DNA of 64,000 nt, taken from an uncultured Clostridia bacterium. GTDB lineage: Bacteria > Bacillota > Clostridia > TANB77 > CAG-508. Numbering within the stretch: position 1 is the first letter of the stretch; the number at the start of each line of letters is the position of its first letter. The stretch is taken from positions 62,001 through 126,000 of the forward strand of contig CALXET010000001.1 in assembly GCA_944387405.1 (NCBI GenBank). Reading direction: 5' to 3'. The notes under the pieces are model-generated. The model did not search any database and was not told the origin of the DNA. It saw only the letters and a program-made list of their open reading frames with translations. The translations under genes were made by a program, and so were the position numbers. Shown piece by piece: positions 1 through 7,996 of the stretch.

Positions 1-7
1 ATTTTTA

Positions 8-376
8 ATGAGAGAGAATGAACTTACAAAGAGAATAAAACCATTAGATGACGAGTTTGCAGAGATTTTTATTCCAAATGAGGAATACAATATAATTTCA
101 GCAAGATATGGAGTAACAGATAAAGATATTCTGTCTTGTATCACACTTTTTAATGATATTGATATTTCAAGAGCGAAAATAAGTATCGAAACAAATCATG
201 GTGTAAAAAAAGTACTTAAAACTTTTGAAGAAAATATGTCTGCAAAAAGATTACTAAATTCGGCAATTATTGCTGGAAATGACATAAAAATAAGAGAAGG
301 TGAAATAAAAGAAGCTAAACAATCAATATTTTCTAGACTTAAAAAATTAGCTTCAAAAGAAACAGAAATATCATAG
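8..376 (+). CDS. Hypothetical protein, possibly 5'-truncated
   Basis: I do not recognise this 122-residue protein. It is charged and predicted mostly helical, with no signal peptide, membrane segment or cysteine motif. The reading frame is open to the left edge of the window and there is no room to see a ribosome site before the ATG at 8, so the true start may lie upstream. It stands alone, followed by about 200 bases before the next gene. Base use is A+T-rich and native. Confidence 0.6.
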   Translation: MRENELTKRIKPLDDEFAEIFIPNEEYNIISARYGVTDKDILSCITLFNDIDISRAKISIETNHGVKKVLKTFEENMSAKRLLNSAIIAGNDIKIREGEIKEAKQSIFSRLKKLASKETEIS

Positions 377-442
377 TAAAGAACATGAATTATAAAAAGA
401 GTTGCTTATTGATTTATAGCAGCTCTTTAAATTTACATAATA

Positions 443-471
443 TTGAAAAAATAAGTAAAATATGCTAAAAT
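443..471 (+). promoter_or_regulatory. Promoter for the 575 gene
   Basis: TTGAAA at 443-448, 17-base spacer, and TAAAAT at 466-471 preceded by TGC (extended -10). The transcript would begin near 478 and first form a small AATGTTT/AAACATT hairpin at 480-497. Confidence 0.6.
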
Positions 472-574
472 ATATATGTAATGTTTTTTTAAACATTCGA
501 AAAATTGAATAAGGAAAAACCTTACCACACAAAGCTTTGGTAATCCCAATCTAAAATGGATTGGAGGAAAAAAT

Positions 575-877
575 ATGAGAAATATTAAATTAATCATAGA
601 AAGTTTCGAGAGAAACTTAAAAATATTTTTGTACCAAAGTGAGGTTAAGGAGGACAGGGATATAACTGTTCTGATACTAGAGGAGTGTCTAGAGAGATTA
701 TCTGAAAGAAAAGCACTTGCTTGCGTAGCTAAAGACTACGAAGAATACTTCATGATTTTATCATGTGCTAGTAAAGCTGAAAGATTGCTTGAACACCATA
801 TTGATTCACTTGGAAATGATAGTGATTTTATTTTGATTTACAGAAATGTAGTTAGACTTTTACCTAGACAAAAATGA
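575..877 (+). CDS. Small hypothetical protein with GC-richer codon use
   Basis: A 100-residue, probably all-helical soluble protein with no recognisable family. The start is set by GGAGG at 563-567. Codons such as GAG, AGG and GTT are commoner than in neighbouring genes, suggesting a different origin. It is monocistronic: own promoter, 100-base leader, and a hairpin beginning right at the stop codon. Three blocks of the leader are complementary to three blocks in the 3' flank (see findings). Function unknown; the gene is well supported by its ribosome site, promoter and terminator. Confidence 0.75.
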   Translation: MRNIKLIIESFERNLKIFLYQSEVKEDRDITVLILEECLERLSERKALACVAKDYEEYFMILSCASKAERLLEHHIDSLGNDSDFILIYRNVVRLLPRQK

Positions 878-900
878 TCAAGCAGAATCTGTTTGATTTT
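877..900 (+). terminator. Terminator-like hairpin of the 575 gene
   Basis: ATCAAGCAGA and TCTGTTTGAT form a 10-bp stem with a one-base loop as written (a few inner pairs must open), followed by TTTT. Confidence 0.5.
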
Positions 901-1228
901 CATCATAGATATTTGCAATAAAAAAAGAGAAATATCCCAACCTTTTAATGTGGTAAGCGCCCATTAGATTGAGATATTTCAAAATCAAAGGGATTCCAAA
1001 GCTCACGTGTGAGTTTTGGTCCTTATTCATATTATATATTAATTTTATAAAAAAATCAATTATTTAGGCTTGTAACGTTATTGTTATAAGTTTTTATTTT
1101 TTATTTTAAATAAAAAGCTATTTTATTCTGTTTTTATATAAGAATTTGTGATAAAATAACAATGAACATAAAAATAAACTTAAATCATAAATGATGTACA
1201 TTAAAAATAAATTATAAAGGAGAAAAAA
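878..1228. other. 350-base intergenic region with nested inverted repeats
   Basis: No gene seen. It holds the hairpin at 877-897, a larger hairpin GAAATATC (929-936)/GATATTTC (973-980) with a roughly 36-base loop, and a 24-base imperfect palindrome CCAAAGCTCAC/GTGTGAGTTTTGG at 996-1019. Three pieces of it are complementary to the leader of the 575 gene. The last 200 bases are plain A+T-rich sequence. Confidence 0.6.
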
Positions 1229-1960
1229 ATGTATATTGATTTACATGTTCATTCGAAAATTACTAGAAAAGTTGATTTTAATTTAAAACATTTCGAAAAT
1301 ATTTGTAAAATTGCTAAATTTAATGGACTTACAGCAATTGCGCTGACAGAACATTTTGATGCTATCAATTTTAAAGATATTTATGAAAAGATAAAAGAAA
1401 AATATGAATATAAATTTGACTATTTTGATGTAAATGGATTTAAAGTTTTTTCAGGAATAGAAATTGATGTAAAAGGAAAAGCAAATCTACTAGTAATAGG
1501 AAATTTGAAAAATATATATGAAATAAGAGATATGTTTAAAGAAGAAATCTCAGAAGATGACTATATAGAAATAAATGAGCTAAATAGAATTGCTAAAGAA
1601 AGAGATATGCTAATCATAGGAGCTCATCCTTTTAGAGAAAAACATCCATTATATACATATGATAGATTATATGTAACAGGATTAGATGCTGTTGAATTAA
1701 ATGGTAAAGATATTTTATTAAAAGATAAAATGTATGAATATGCAGAAGATTTGAATATGCCTATTGTAGCAGGCAGCGATGCTCATACAATTTTTCAAAT
1801 TGGCACAGTAAAAACTCATATTGAAAAAGAGTGTAAGACTGCAATGGAACTTAAAGAAGAGATTGTGAATAATAGATTTAATATTAAAATTTCAAAATTT
1901 GCTAATTTTAAAAATATAATATCAAAAAAATATAAAAAATATGTATTAAATAAGAAGTAA
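1229..1960 (+). CDS. PHP-domain metal-dependent phosphoesterase
   Basis: 243 residues with the PHP metal-site motifs in order: DLHVHS near residue 4, TEHFD near 41, an acidic residue in the SGIEID stretch, GAHPFR near 130, and SDAH near 183. The family includes histidinol phosphatases and nucleoside-bisphosphate or AMP phosphatases, and the exact substrate cannot be read from sequence. AAAGGAG stands before the ATG. The next gene follows after 12 bases with its own AAAGGAG, so the two are probably cotranscribed. Confidence 0.85.
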   Translation: MYIDLHVHSKITRKVDFNLKHFENICKIAKFNGLTAIALTEHFDAINFKDIYEKIKEKYEYKFDYFDVNGFKVFSGIEIDVKGKANLLVIGNLKNIYEIRDMFKEEISEDDYIEINELNRIAKERDMLIIGAHPFREKHPLYTYDRLYVTGLDAVELNGKDILLKDKMYEYAEDLNMPIVAGSDAHTIFQIGTVKTHIEKECKTAMELKEEIVNNRFNIKISKFANFKNIISKKYKKYVLNKK

Positions 1961-1972
1961 AGGAGAAATAAT

Positions 1973-2419
1973 ATGATTTTAATTAGTGCTTGTTTAGCAG
2001 GGGTAAATTGTAAATATAGTGGAGATAATAATTATAATGAAAAAGTAGCAAACCTTTTAAAAAGAGGAGATGCAATATTAGTTTGCCCGGAACAAATGGG
2101 TGGACTTCCAACACCTAGAATTGGGGCAGAGATTAGAGTTGTAGATGGAAAAAGACGTGTATTTATGAAAGATGGAACTGATGTAACAGAACAATTTGAA
2201 AAAGGTGCAAAAGAAGTTTTAGAAATTGCTAAAAAAGTAAATGCAACAAAAGCTGTTTTAAAATCAAGAAGTCCTTCATGTGGTGTAGGAGTCATATATG
2301 ATGGTACTTTTACAAAAACAAAAATAGAAGGTGATGGTATTACAACTAAACTTCTAAGAGAAAATGGAATTGAAGTAATATCATCAGATGATTTTATAGA
2401 AGGGAAAGTAAATGTATAA
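1973..2419 (+). CDS. DUF523 family protein
   Basis: 148 residues matching DUF523 (YbbK-like): the opening ISACLAGVNCKY, CPEQMGGLPTPR, and KSRSPSCG near residue 98. The three conserved cysteine motifs resemble a metal or Fe-S site, but the biochemical role is not established. It lies 12 bases after the PHP gene and just before a strong terminator, so it ends the operon. Length is typical of the single-domain form (no C-terminal DUF1722). Confidence 0.9.
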   Translation: MILISACLAGVNCKYSGDNNYNEKVANLLKRGDAILVCPEQMGGLPTPRIGAEIRVVDGKRRVFMKDGTDVTEQFEKGAKEVLEIAKKVNATKAVLKSRSPSCGVGVIYDGTFTKTKIEGDGITTKLLRENGIEVISSDDFIEGKVNV

Positions 2420-2440
2420 GTACAATTTATAGAGAAAAAA

Positions 2441-2478
2441 GAAATAGTATACAAACACAAGTATACTATTTCTTTTTT
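2441..2478 (+). terminator. Rho-independent terminator
   Basis: GAAATAGTATAC / GTATACTATTTC, a perfect 12-bp stem with an 8-base loop and a T run. Confidence 0.9.
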
Positions 2479-2510
2479 ATGCTAATTTGTAAAATAATTT
2501 TAAAATGTTT

Positions 2511-2945
2511 TTATAAATAATACTTAAGTTTATTTATACTGTTTTCTTGCATAGTAATAAAATCATTTAAAATAGTTTGAACATTATTATTCAAATTATG
2601 ATTACTATTTTTTAACTTGCATCCTTCAATTATACCCATTGTAGTTCCTTGAATAAGCATTTCTGAGAGTTTAGAATTGCTTTGATCATTTATAGTGTTT
2701 AATTGAATTCCAACCCATGTTTGCATTTTATCTTTAAGATTAGTATTTTCTGGAACTTCTCCTATATGGTTATAAGAATCAATTATTCGTGATAAAATAT
2801 CACTATATTGATTATATTGTGATGCGAGTTCATCTTTAAATTCCTTGTCACCAACTTTTTCTTCTACATATGAAATAGAATTCATACCCATTATAGTACC
2901 TTTATGAAGCTCTTTTAGTGTTTTCAAATCTTCACGATTTTCCAT
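2511..2945 (-). CDS. Ferritin-like four-helix protein, DUF2383-like
   Basis: 144 residues, nearly all predicted helix, with two similar halves: a helix pair with TIMGMNSIS near residue 17 and another with GTTMGIIEG near 100, as in small ferritin-like or DUF2383 bundles. The classical di-iron ExxH set is not obvious, so a redox or iron role is not shown. AGGAGG precedes the start on the minus strand. The gene is isolated. Confidence 0.55.
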   Translation of the reverse strand: MENREDLKTLKELHKGTIMGMNSISYVEEKVGDKEFKDELASQYNQYSDILSRIIDSYNHIGEVPENTNLKDKMQTWVGIQLNTINDQSNSKLSEMLIQGTTMGIIEGCKLKNSNHNLNNNVQTILNDFITMQENSINKLKYYL

Positions 2946-3156
2946 TTTTAGACCTCCTAAAAAGAATTAATATAAAAATAAAAATATAAATATTAATAAA
3001 CTAATTTAATTAAATTAGTTTATATATTTATTATGTTCAAAATCAATTTAATTATAATGTATATTATTTTAATAATTTGCAATTTTTTAATTTAAATGTT
3101 ATAAAAAAATAAATATGACTAAATAATGTAAAAGTAAAAATAATAGGAGAAATAAT

Positions 3157-3798
3157 ATGAGTAAAATTCGATATGAAAAAGTTACATGCCCAGATTGTGG
3201 CTATACTGGAGAATATAAAGTATATGATTCTATAAATATTGATGATGAATCAAAGATAAATCCAATGTTTAAGAGAAAGATAATCGATAATTCTTTATTT
3301 TTATATACATGTGATAGATGTTTGAGTAAATATTATATAGAATATCCATTTTTGTATAATGATGTAAAAAATAATTTTATGGTTTGGTGTCTTCCTGATA
3401 ATGCAACACAAGCTGAAATAGATAATATTAAAAAAGTTGATATGAGAACATATAAAGGTATATTAAGAATAGTAATAGGTAAATTTGATTTTATTGATAA
3501 ATTAAATGTCTTTGAAAACAAATTAGATGATATTGCAATAGAAAGTATTAAGACTTTTGTTTTCTCTAAAGTAGATAAAGATGAAAGAAGAGAGATAAAA
3601 TCTGTAATGTTTAATGGATTAAACATGGAGAATAAAACATTAGAATTTGTATTTATAAAAGATCAGGAAAGAACAAAAATGATGAGTGTTCCTTTCGAGT
3701 TTTATGGACAAATAAAAAATATGCTTAAAGAAAGAGAAGTAAAAGGATTTGAAATAATAGATCAGGCTTCTTATAGTGCTTTTGTGGAAAATGATTAA
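3157..3798 (+). CDS. CpXC domain protein
   Basis: 213 residues. The N-terminal CPDCGYTGEYKVY and later YTCDRCLSKYYIEYPFLY (residues 11-67) are the paired zinc-ribbon-like cysteine motifs of the CpXC domain. The C-terminal half (from about 120) is a predicted alpha/beta region without a known name. Function unknown; probably cytosolic and zinc-binding. Single gene, ended by the strong hairpin at 3841-3888. Confidence 0.75.
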   Translation: MSKIRYEKVTCPDCGYTGEYKVYDSINIDDESKINPMFKRKIIDNSLFLYTCDRCLSKYYIEYPFLYNDVKNNFMVWCLPDNATQAEIDNIKKVDMRTYKGILRIVIGKFDFIDKLNVFENKLDDIAIESIKTFVFSKVDKDERREIKSVMFNGLNMENKTLEFVFIKDQERTKMMSVPFEFYGQIKNMLKEREVKGFEIIDQASYSAFVEND

Positions 3799-3840
3799 AT
3801 GAAATTAGGTATACGTACTTATTAAGTAAGAGATTCTTTT

Positions 3841-3888
3841 AAAAAAAGGGGGAGCCAGCACAGCTTATGTGCTGACTCCTCCTTTTTT
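3841..3888. terminator. Bidirectional terminator between convergent genes
   Basis: A GC-rich stem, GGAGCCAGCACA and TGTGCTGACTCC, with A run before and T run after, serving both the CpXC gene and the converging PHP gene. Confidence 0.9.
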
Positions 3889-4894
3889 AATATTCTAAAT
3901 TATCCATCCAAGGAAAATCTTTTTTATTTAATCCAAGTGGCATATATAATCTTCCAAAACCAATTATTGAATATGGTCCAGTATGAAAGTCACTTCCACC
4001 TGAATATATATAATTATTTTGGTTTGCAAATTCTAATAAGAAACGTCTTTGTTCAAAAGTGTGGTTTGCATGATAAACTTCGATTCCGTCTAAGTTATTC
4101 ACTGTACATTTTATTTTTTCTAAGAATTCTAATATTTCATTTTTAGTTTTATAAATATAAATACAAGGATGAGCTAATATACTTAAGCCATTTATGCTAT
4201 GAACAAAATCACATACATCATTAATTGTAGGAAGTGATTTTGTACTATCAAAATAAAATTTTGAATTTGGATTAGCACAAAATCTTTTATAAAATAGCTT
4301 AGGACTACGATATACAGTAGGATTATGCTTATCAAAATAAGGTTTATTTTCTTTATATTTTATAAGATCTCTGCATAAGGTTTCAGTTGCAAACATTCCT
4401 TTTTTTACTCTAATATCTTTTGTATATATTAAACCTTCTTCATCACAAACAGAAAGTAAAAATTTTAAATTTTCTTCTTGATCTTCTTTATGTGAAAAGT
4501 TGTAATTATTTAAAAAATCTTGCATTTTATGTGGATTTACATTATAGCATAAAACTTCAACTGGAATATTCTTATTATATTTTGTATCAAAAAACTTACA
4601 TGCTACTTCAACACCAATATTTATTTTTAATTTATCTTTTGGAATTAAATATTTTATATTAGATAATTCTTTATATCCATTTAATATAGTATTATGATCT
4701 GTGATTATTATATGTGAAGTGTTGCTACAAAGTGCCATTTCAGTAATTTCTGAAATATTAAATATTCCATCAGAATTTGTAGAATGTATATGAAAATCTA
4801 CGTCTGCTTTTACATTAAATTTAGCAAGATTTGTTGCTTCTATTTTATTTTTTATAAATAAGTTTTCTGCATCATAAATATTATTTTTATTCAT
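3887..4894 (-). CDS. PHP-domain phosphoesterase, long form
   Basis: 335 residues. An N-terminal extension of about 30 residues precedes the PHP motifs: DFHIHSTNSDG, ITDHNT, an acidic residue in GVEVAC, LAHPC near 240, and SDFH near 300. The domain layout resembles YciV/RNase AM-like PHP enzymes with an insertion, but the substrate is unknown. AGGAG precedes the start. It is transcribed alone and divergent from the WYL regulator at 5092, which might regulate it; that link is only by position. Confidence 0.8.
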   Translation of the reverse strand: MNKNNIYDAENLFIKNKIEATNLAKFNVKADVDFHIHSTNSDGIFNISEITEMALCSNTSHIIITDHNTILNGYKELSNIKYLIPKDKLKINIGVEVACKFFDTKYNKNIPVEVLCYNVNPHKMQDFLNNYNFSHKEDQEENLKFLLSVCDEEGLIYTKDIRVKKGMFATETLCRDLIKYKENKPYFDKHNPTVYRSPKLFYKRFCANPNSKFYFDSTKSLPTINDVCDFVHSINGLSILAHPCIYIYKTKNEILEFLEKIKCTVNNLDGIEVYHANHTFEQRRFLLEFANQNNYIYSGGSDFHTGPYSIIGFGRLYMPLGLNKKDFPWMDNLEY

Positions 4895-5091
4895 AAAATC
4901 CTCCTAAAAGAATTATATATCTTAAAATTTATCTAGTAAAGTGATTAAAATATAAGTGAATATGAAAATATATTAAAGATTAGCAGTAAAAAGTAAAATA
5001 ATAAAATATAATAGAAAATTATAAATATATTGTTATATTAAAAGGATTCTTATATAATAATAAAAATTTATAAACAGGTAAGGAATGAGTT

Positions 5092-5745
5092 ATGAGTAAA
5101 ATTGCAAACATGTTAAATATGGTTAAAATTCTGGAAGATTATGAAATTCATAGTATAAAAGACTTATCAAATAAATTAGAAGTTTCAGAGAGAATGATAC
5201 GAGTTTATAAAAATGAATTAGAACAATCTGGAATATACATTAATTCAGTAAGAGGAATATGCGGAGGTTATAGATTAGATAATGCTTTAAGCAATATAAA
5301 TATTGGATTAACAGAGAAAGAGATAGAGCTATTAGATAATCTTAATTTATATTTAGTAGATAAAAAAGATTTTAAATATAAAAATGAATATTATAAGATT
5401 TTAAGAAAAATAGAAGATGCTTATAAAAATAATTTGAAATTTAATAATAAAGAAAAATTAAACAAAATTTCAAAAGAAGATAATTCTATTCAAAAGATTT
5501 ATAAAGATATGAGAAATTCTATCAATCAAAAAAATAAAATTTTTATAAAATTTTATTCTGTAAATTCAAAATACACAGAAAGAATTATACATCCTGCAGA
5601 ATTATTTTGCTATAATGAAAATTGGTATGTCGCAGCATATTGCGAACTTAGGAACGAGATTAGATTATTTGATTTAAAAAATATTAAAGATTATAAAATT
5701 CTAAATGAAAAATATAGTAAAGAGATTAATATAAAAAATTTATAA
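5092..5745 (+). CDS. HTH-WYL transcriptional regulator
   Basis: 217 residues. Residues 1-60 form a DeoR-type winged helix with recognition helix region VSERMIRVYKNEL. A linker helix follows, then a WYL domain from about 140 with the signature HPAELFCYNENWYVAAYC and a conserved arginine in RLFDL. WYL domains bind ligands, often nucleotides, and switch DNA binding. The protein is shorter than the usual 300 residues (no WCX extension). Divergent from the PHP gene and upstream of the HAD gene. Confidence 0.8.
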   Translation: MSKIANMLNMVKILEDYEIHSIKDLSNKLEVSERMIRVYKNELEQSGIYINSVRGICGGYRLDNALSNINIGLTEKEIELLDNLNLYLVDKKDFKYKNEYYKILRKIEDAYKNNLKFNNKEKLNKISKEDNSIQKIYKDMRNSINQKNKIFIKFYSVNSKYTERIIHPAELFCYNENWYVAAYCELRNEIRLFDLKNIKDYKILNEKYSKEINIKNL

Positions 5746-5818
5746 AAGTGACATAAATATTTCCTATATATATGATAATATGTATATAGATTAAAAATAA
5801 GGAGAAAATATAAATAAG

Positions 5819-6547
5819 ATGTATAACACAGTAATATTTGATTTAGATGATACTTTAATAGATAATTTTAATAATGTAAAAAATGCTTTTAAAGAAGTTT
5901 TAAAATATAAAAATGAAGAGTATACAGAAGAAAAATTTAAAAAATTTTTTGAGCTTGATAGAGAGTTTTGGTCTAAAAGAGCAAAAGGTGAAATTGTAGA
6001 TCCAATTAAATTTGATTCTATTCAAAAAAAGACAGAATGGATTAGGGCAAAAAGATTTTTAATATATTTTAATGATGAGATTTCATATGAAGAAGCTGTT
6101 AGAATAAATAATTTATATATAGATGCTTTATCTTATAATATTGTTCCAATAGAAGGTGCTTTTGATATTGTAAGATATTTGAATAAGAAAAAATATAAAA
6201 TAATTGTTGCAACGAATGGTCCTATTTTAGCAATTAATTCAAAACTCAAAGCTTGTAAAATAGATAAGTATGTTAATTTTATTTTTTCTGCTGAAGAGGC
6301 GGGGCATATGAAGCCTAGAAAAGAATTTTTTGAAGGATTATTTAAAAAGATAGGAAGTAATGATACTTCTAAAATGATTATCATTGGAGACGAACTTGAA
6401 AAAGATGTTAAAGGCGGTCTAGACAATAATATTGATACATGTTGGTTTAATAGAAAATTTAAAAATCGTTATACAGATGAAGAAATAAAAATGTATCCTC
6501 ATAAATATGAGATTACTAGATTAGAAGAATTAAAAGAAATATTGTAG
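5819..6547 (+). CDS. HAD-superfamily hydrolase, YjjG-like
   Basis: 242 residues with all four HAD motifs: FDLDDTLID (residues 7-15, nucleophile and acid aspartates), VATNG near 130, KPRKEFF near 163, and IIGDELEKDVKGG near 182. The cap insert at about 20-95 is helical (C1 type). Closest named group is YjjG/TIGR02254 nucleotidase-like phosphatases that act on pyrimidine nucleotides. The neighbouring ITPase-like gene 28 bases downstream fits a nucleotide house-cleaning operon. The ribosome site GGAG sits somewhat far (about 13 bases) from the ATG. Confidence 0.8.
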   Translation: MYNTVIFDLDDTLIDNFNNVKNAFKEVLKYKNEEYTEEKFKKFFELDREFWSKRAKGEIVDPIKFDSIQKKTEWIRAKRFLIYFNDEISYEEAVRINNLYIDALSYNIVPIEGAFDIVRYLNKKKYKIIVATNGPILAINSKLKACKIDKYVNFIFSAEEAGHMKPRKEFFEGLFKKIGSNDTSKMIIIGDELEKDVKGGLDNNIDTCWFNRKFKNRYTDEEIKMYPHKYEITRLEELKEIL

Positions 6548-6575
6548 AAATAATTTTGTAAGTAGGAGTATAAAA

Positions 6576-7169
6576 ATGGATGAAATAGTATTTGTAACAC
6601 ATAATAAAGGTAAAATTGCTTCAGCTCAAAAGTATTTAAAAGATGTTAATTTTAAGGTATTTGAATATGATTTAGATGAGCCAAGAAGTGATGATATAAG
6701 ATATATTTCAAAAGCTAAAGTTATGGAGGCATATGAATTAGTAAAGACCCCATGTATTTCTATGGATTCTGGATTTTTTATAGAGGAATTAGATGGCTTC
6801 CCAAGGGCGTATGTAAATTTTGCTTTAGATACAATTGGAATTAATGGAATATTAAAATTAATGGATGGAAAAGAAAATAGAAAGTGCAAATTTACAGAAT
6901 GTTTATCTTTTTATGATGGAGAAAATTTATATCAGTTCTTTGGTTATGATAAAGGAAAATTAGCTAATAAAGTTTTAGGAAATGATTCAAATAAAAAATG
7001 GTCTGATTTATGGTACATATATATTCCGGAAGGTTTTGATAAAACGTTAGCTCAAATGAATGATGATGAAAGGTATATTCGAAAAGAAAATAAATCAGAA
7101 TATACTAAATCTTCTTTAGAGGAATTTGCTAAATGGTATATAAGTAAATATGATAAGAAACAAAATTAA
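6576..7169 (+). CDS. RdgB/HAM1-like non-canonical purine NTP pyrophosphatase, divergent
   Basis: 197 residues. The ITPase fold is indicated by FVTHNKGKIASA at 5-16 (usual T-x-N-x-G-K) and SMDSGFFIEELDGFPRAYVNF near 60 (usual SDSGL...GxPG). The canonical S-A-R-Y after this segment is replaced by V-N-F, and the usual GYDP motif is replaced by WSDLWYIY, so substrate range may differ from classic ITP/XTP hydrolysis. Forms an operon with the HAD gene and is followed by a terminator. Confidence 0.7.
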   Translation: MDEIVFVTHNKGKIASAQKYLKDVNFKVFEYDLDEPRSDDIRYISKAKVMEAYELVKTPCISMDSGFFIEELDGFPRAYVNFALDTIGINGILKLMDGKENRKCKFTECLSFYDGENLYQFFGYDKGKLANKVLGNDSNKKWSDLWYIYIPEGFDKTLAQMNDDERYIRKENKSEYTKSSLEEFAKWYISKYDKKQN

Positions 7170-7184
7170 GAATCAATAAGAAAT

Positions 7185-7229
7185 CTCTATATTTATAAAA
7201 TATATTTTTTATAAATTATAGAGTTTTTT
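7185..7229 (+). terminator. Terminator after the RdgB-like gene
   Basis: CTCTATATTTATAAAA pairs with TTTTATAAATTATAGAG (one bulge), followed by TTTTTT. Confidence 0.8.
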
Positions 7230-7302
7230 CATTTATTGACGAAAAAATAAATATTTTGAAGATTTAGAGAATATAGATTATTTTTATAATGATTTTTCTA
7301 TA

Positions 7303-7331
7303 TTGACACTTAATTTTCTATATTATAAGAT
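7303..7331 (+). promoter_or_regulatory. Promoter of the thioredoxin operon
   Basis: TTGACA at 7303-7308, 17 bases, TAAGAT at 7326-7331; a short leader leads to GGAGG before the ATG at 7362. Confidence 0.7.
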
Positions 7332-7361
7332 ACAGCTATAAAAGAAAAAGGAGGATTTATT

Positions 7362-7676
7362 ATGATAAATCATTTAACAAAAACAGAATTTGAAAGTAAA
7401 GTTATTAATTCAGATAGAGTTTCTTTAGTAGATTTTTTTGCTACATGGTGTGGACCATGCCAAATGCTTGCACCTGTACTTGAAAAGATATCAGAAGAAA
7501 GAAATGATTTTGATATATATAAGGTAGATATAGATGAAGAAATGGAACTTGCTATTAAATACGGTGTTGAAGTAGTTCCAACAATGATTATATTTAAAGG
7601 TGGAAACCCAGTTGGAAGATTGGAAGGATTCCACGATAAAAATTCTTTAATAGAAGAAATTAGTAAAAGTTTATAA
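7362..7676 (+). CDS. trxA: Thioredoxin
   Basis: 104 residues, the usual size. The redox site is WCGPC near residue 29, preceded by VDFFATWCGPC as in classical thioredoxins, with the cis-proline segment VVPTMIIFKGG near 75. It reduces disulphides of cytosolic proteins. Its own sigma-A-type promoter is at 7303. The next gene, 45 bases on, encodes a ferredoxin-thioredoxin-reductase-like protein, which suggests this thioredoxin is reduced by an Fe-S enzyme rather than an NADPH flavoenzyme. Confidence 0.95.
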   Translation: MINHLTKTEFESKVINSDRVSLVDFFATWCGPCQMLAPVLEKISEERNDFDIYKVDIDEEMELAIKYGVEVVPTMIIFKGGNPVGRLEGFHDKNSLIEEISKSL

Positions 7677-7721
7677 AATTAAAAAAATAAAAGTGTCAAA
7701 ATTAGGAGGTTTGATAAAAAA

Positions 7722-7913
7722 GTGAAAGGATATAGGTTAAACCCAGATAAAGAATATGTAGAAAAAATATTAGAAGGAATCAGAAGAAAAGATGGACATT
7801 GTCCTTGTAGAGTAGTTTCTGATGATACAACTTTATGCCCATGTGATGAATTCGTAGAAAAACAAATTTGCAAATGTAATTTATTTGTTAAAAAGGATGA
7901 AAACACTTATTAA
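7722..7913 (+). CDS. Ferredoxin-thioredoxin reductase catalytic-subunit-like protein
   Basis: 63 residues starting at GTG, with AGGAGG at 7704-7709. Six cysteines lie in three C-x-C pairs (27/29, 39/41, 50/52): CPCR, CPCDEF and CKCNLFV. This is the signature of the FTR beta subunit, which carries a 4Fe-4S cluster next to a redox disulphide and reduces thioredoxin with ferredoxin electrons. In plant FTR the first two pairs are 16 residues apart; here 9, and the protein is about half the usual length. Operonic with thioredoxin; no variable subunit gene nearby. Confidence 0.8.
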   Translation: MKGYRLNPDKEYVEKILEGIRRKDGHCPCRVVSDDTTLCPCDEFVEKQICKCNLFVKKDENTY

Positions 7914-7996
7914 AAAAGGTAATAACTTTTAATATATTTGAGAAAAATATATTTATTAGATTATTATAAATCTTAAATAAAAATAAGGAGGTTTTT

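Noticed and set aside
929..1019. CRISPR-like or integron-like repeat near 1 kb
   Set aside because: The repeats occur once each and as inverted pieces; there are no evenly spaced direct repeats, no cas genes and no integrase nearby.
2032..2460. Long open frame opposite the DUF523 gene, and many similar antisense frames (for example 11730-12221, 33361-33591, 62141-62437)
   Set aside because: They mirror well-supported genes, lack ribosome sites and are composed of shadow codons.
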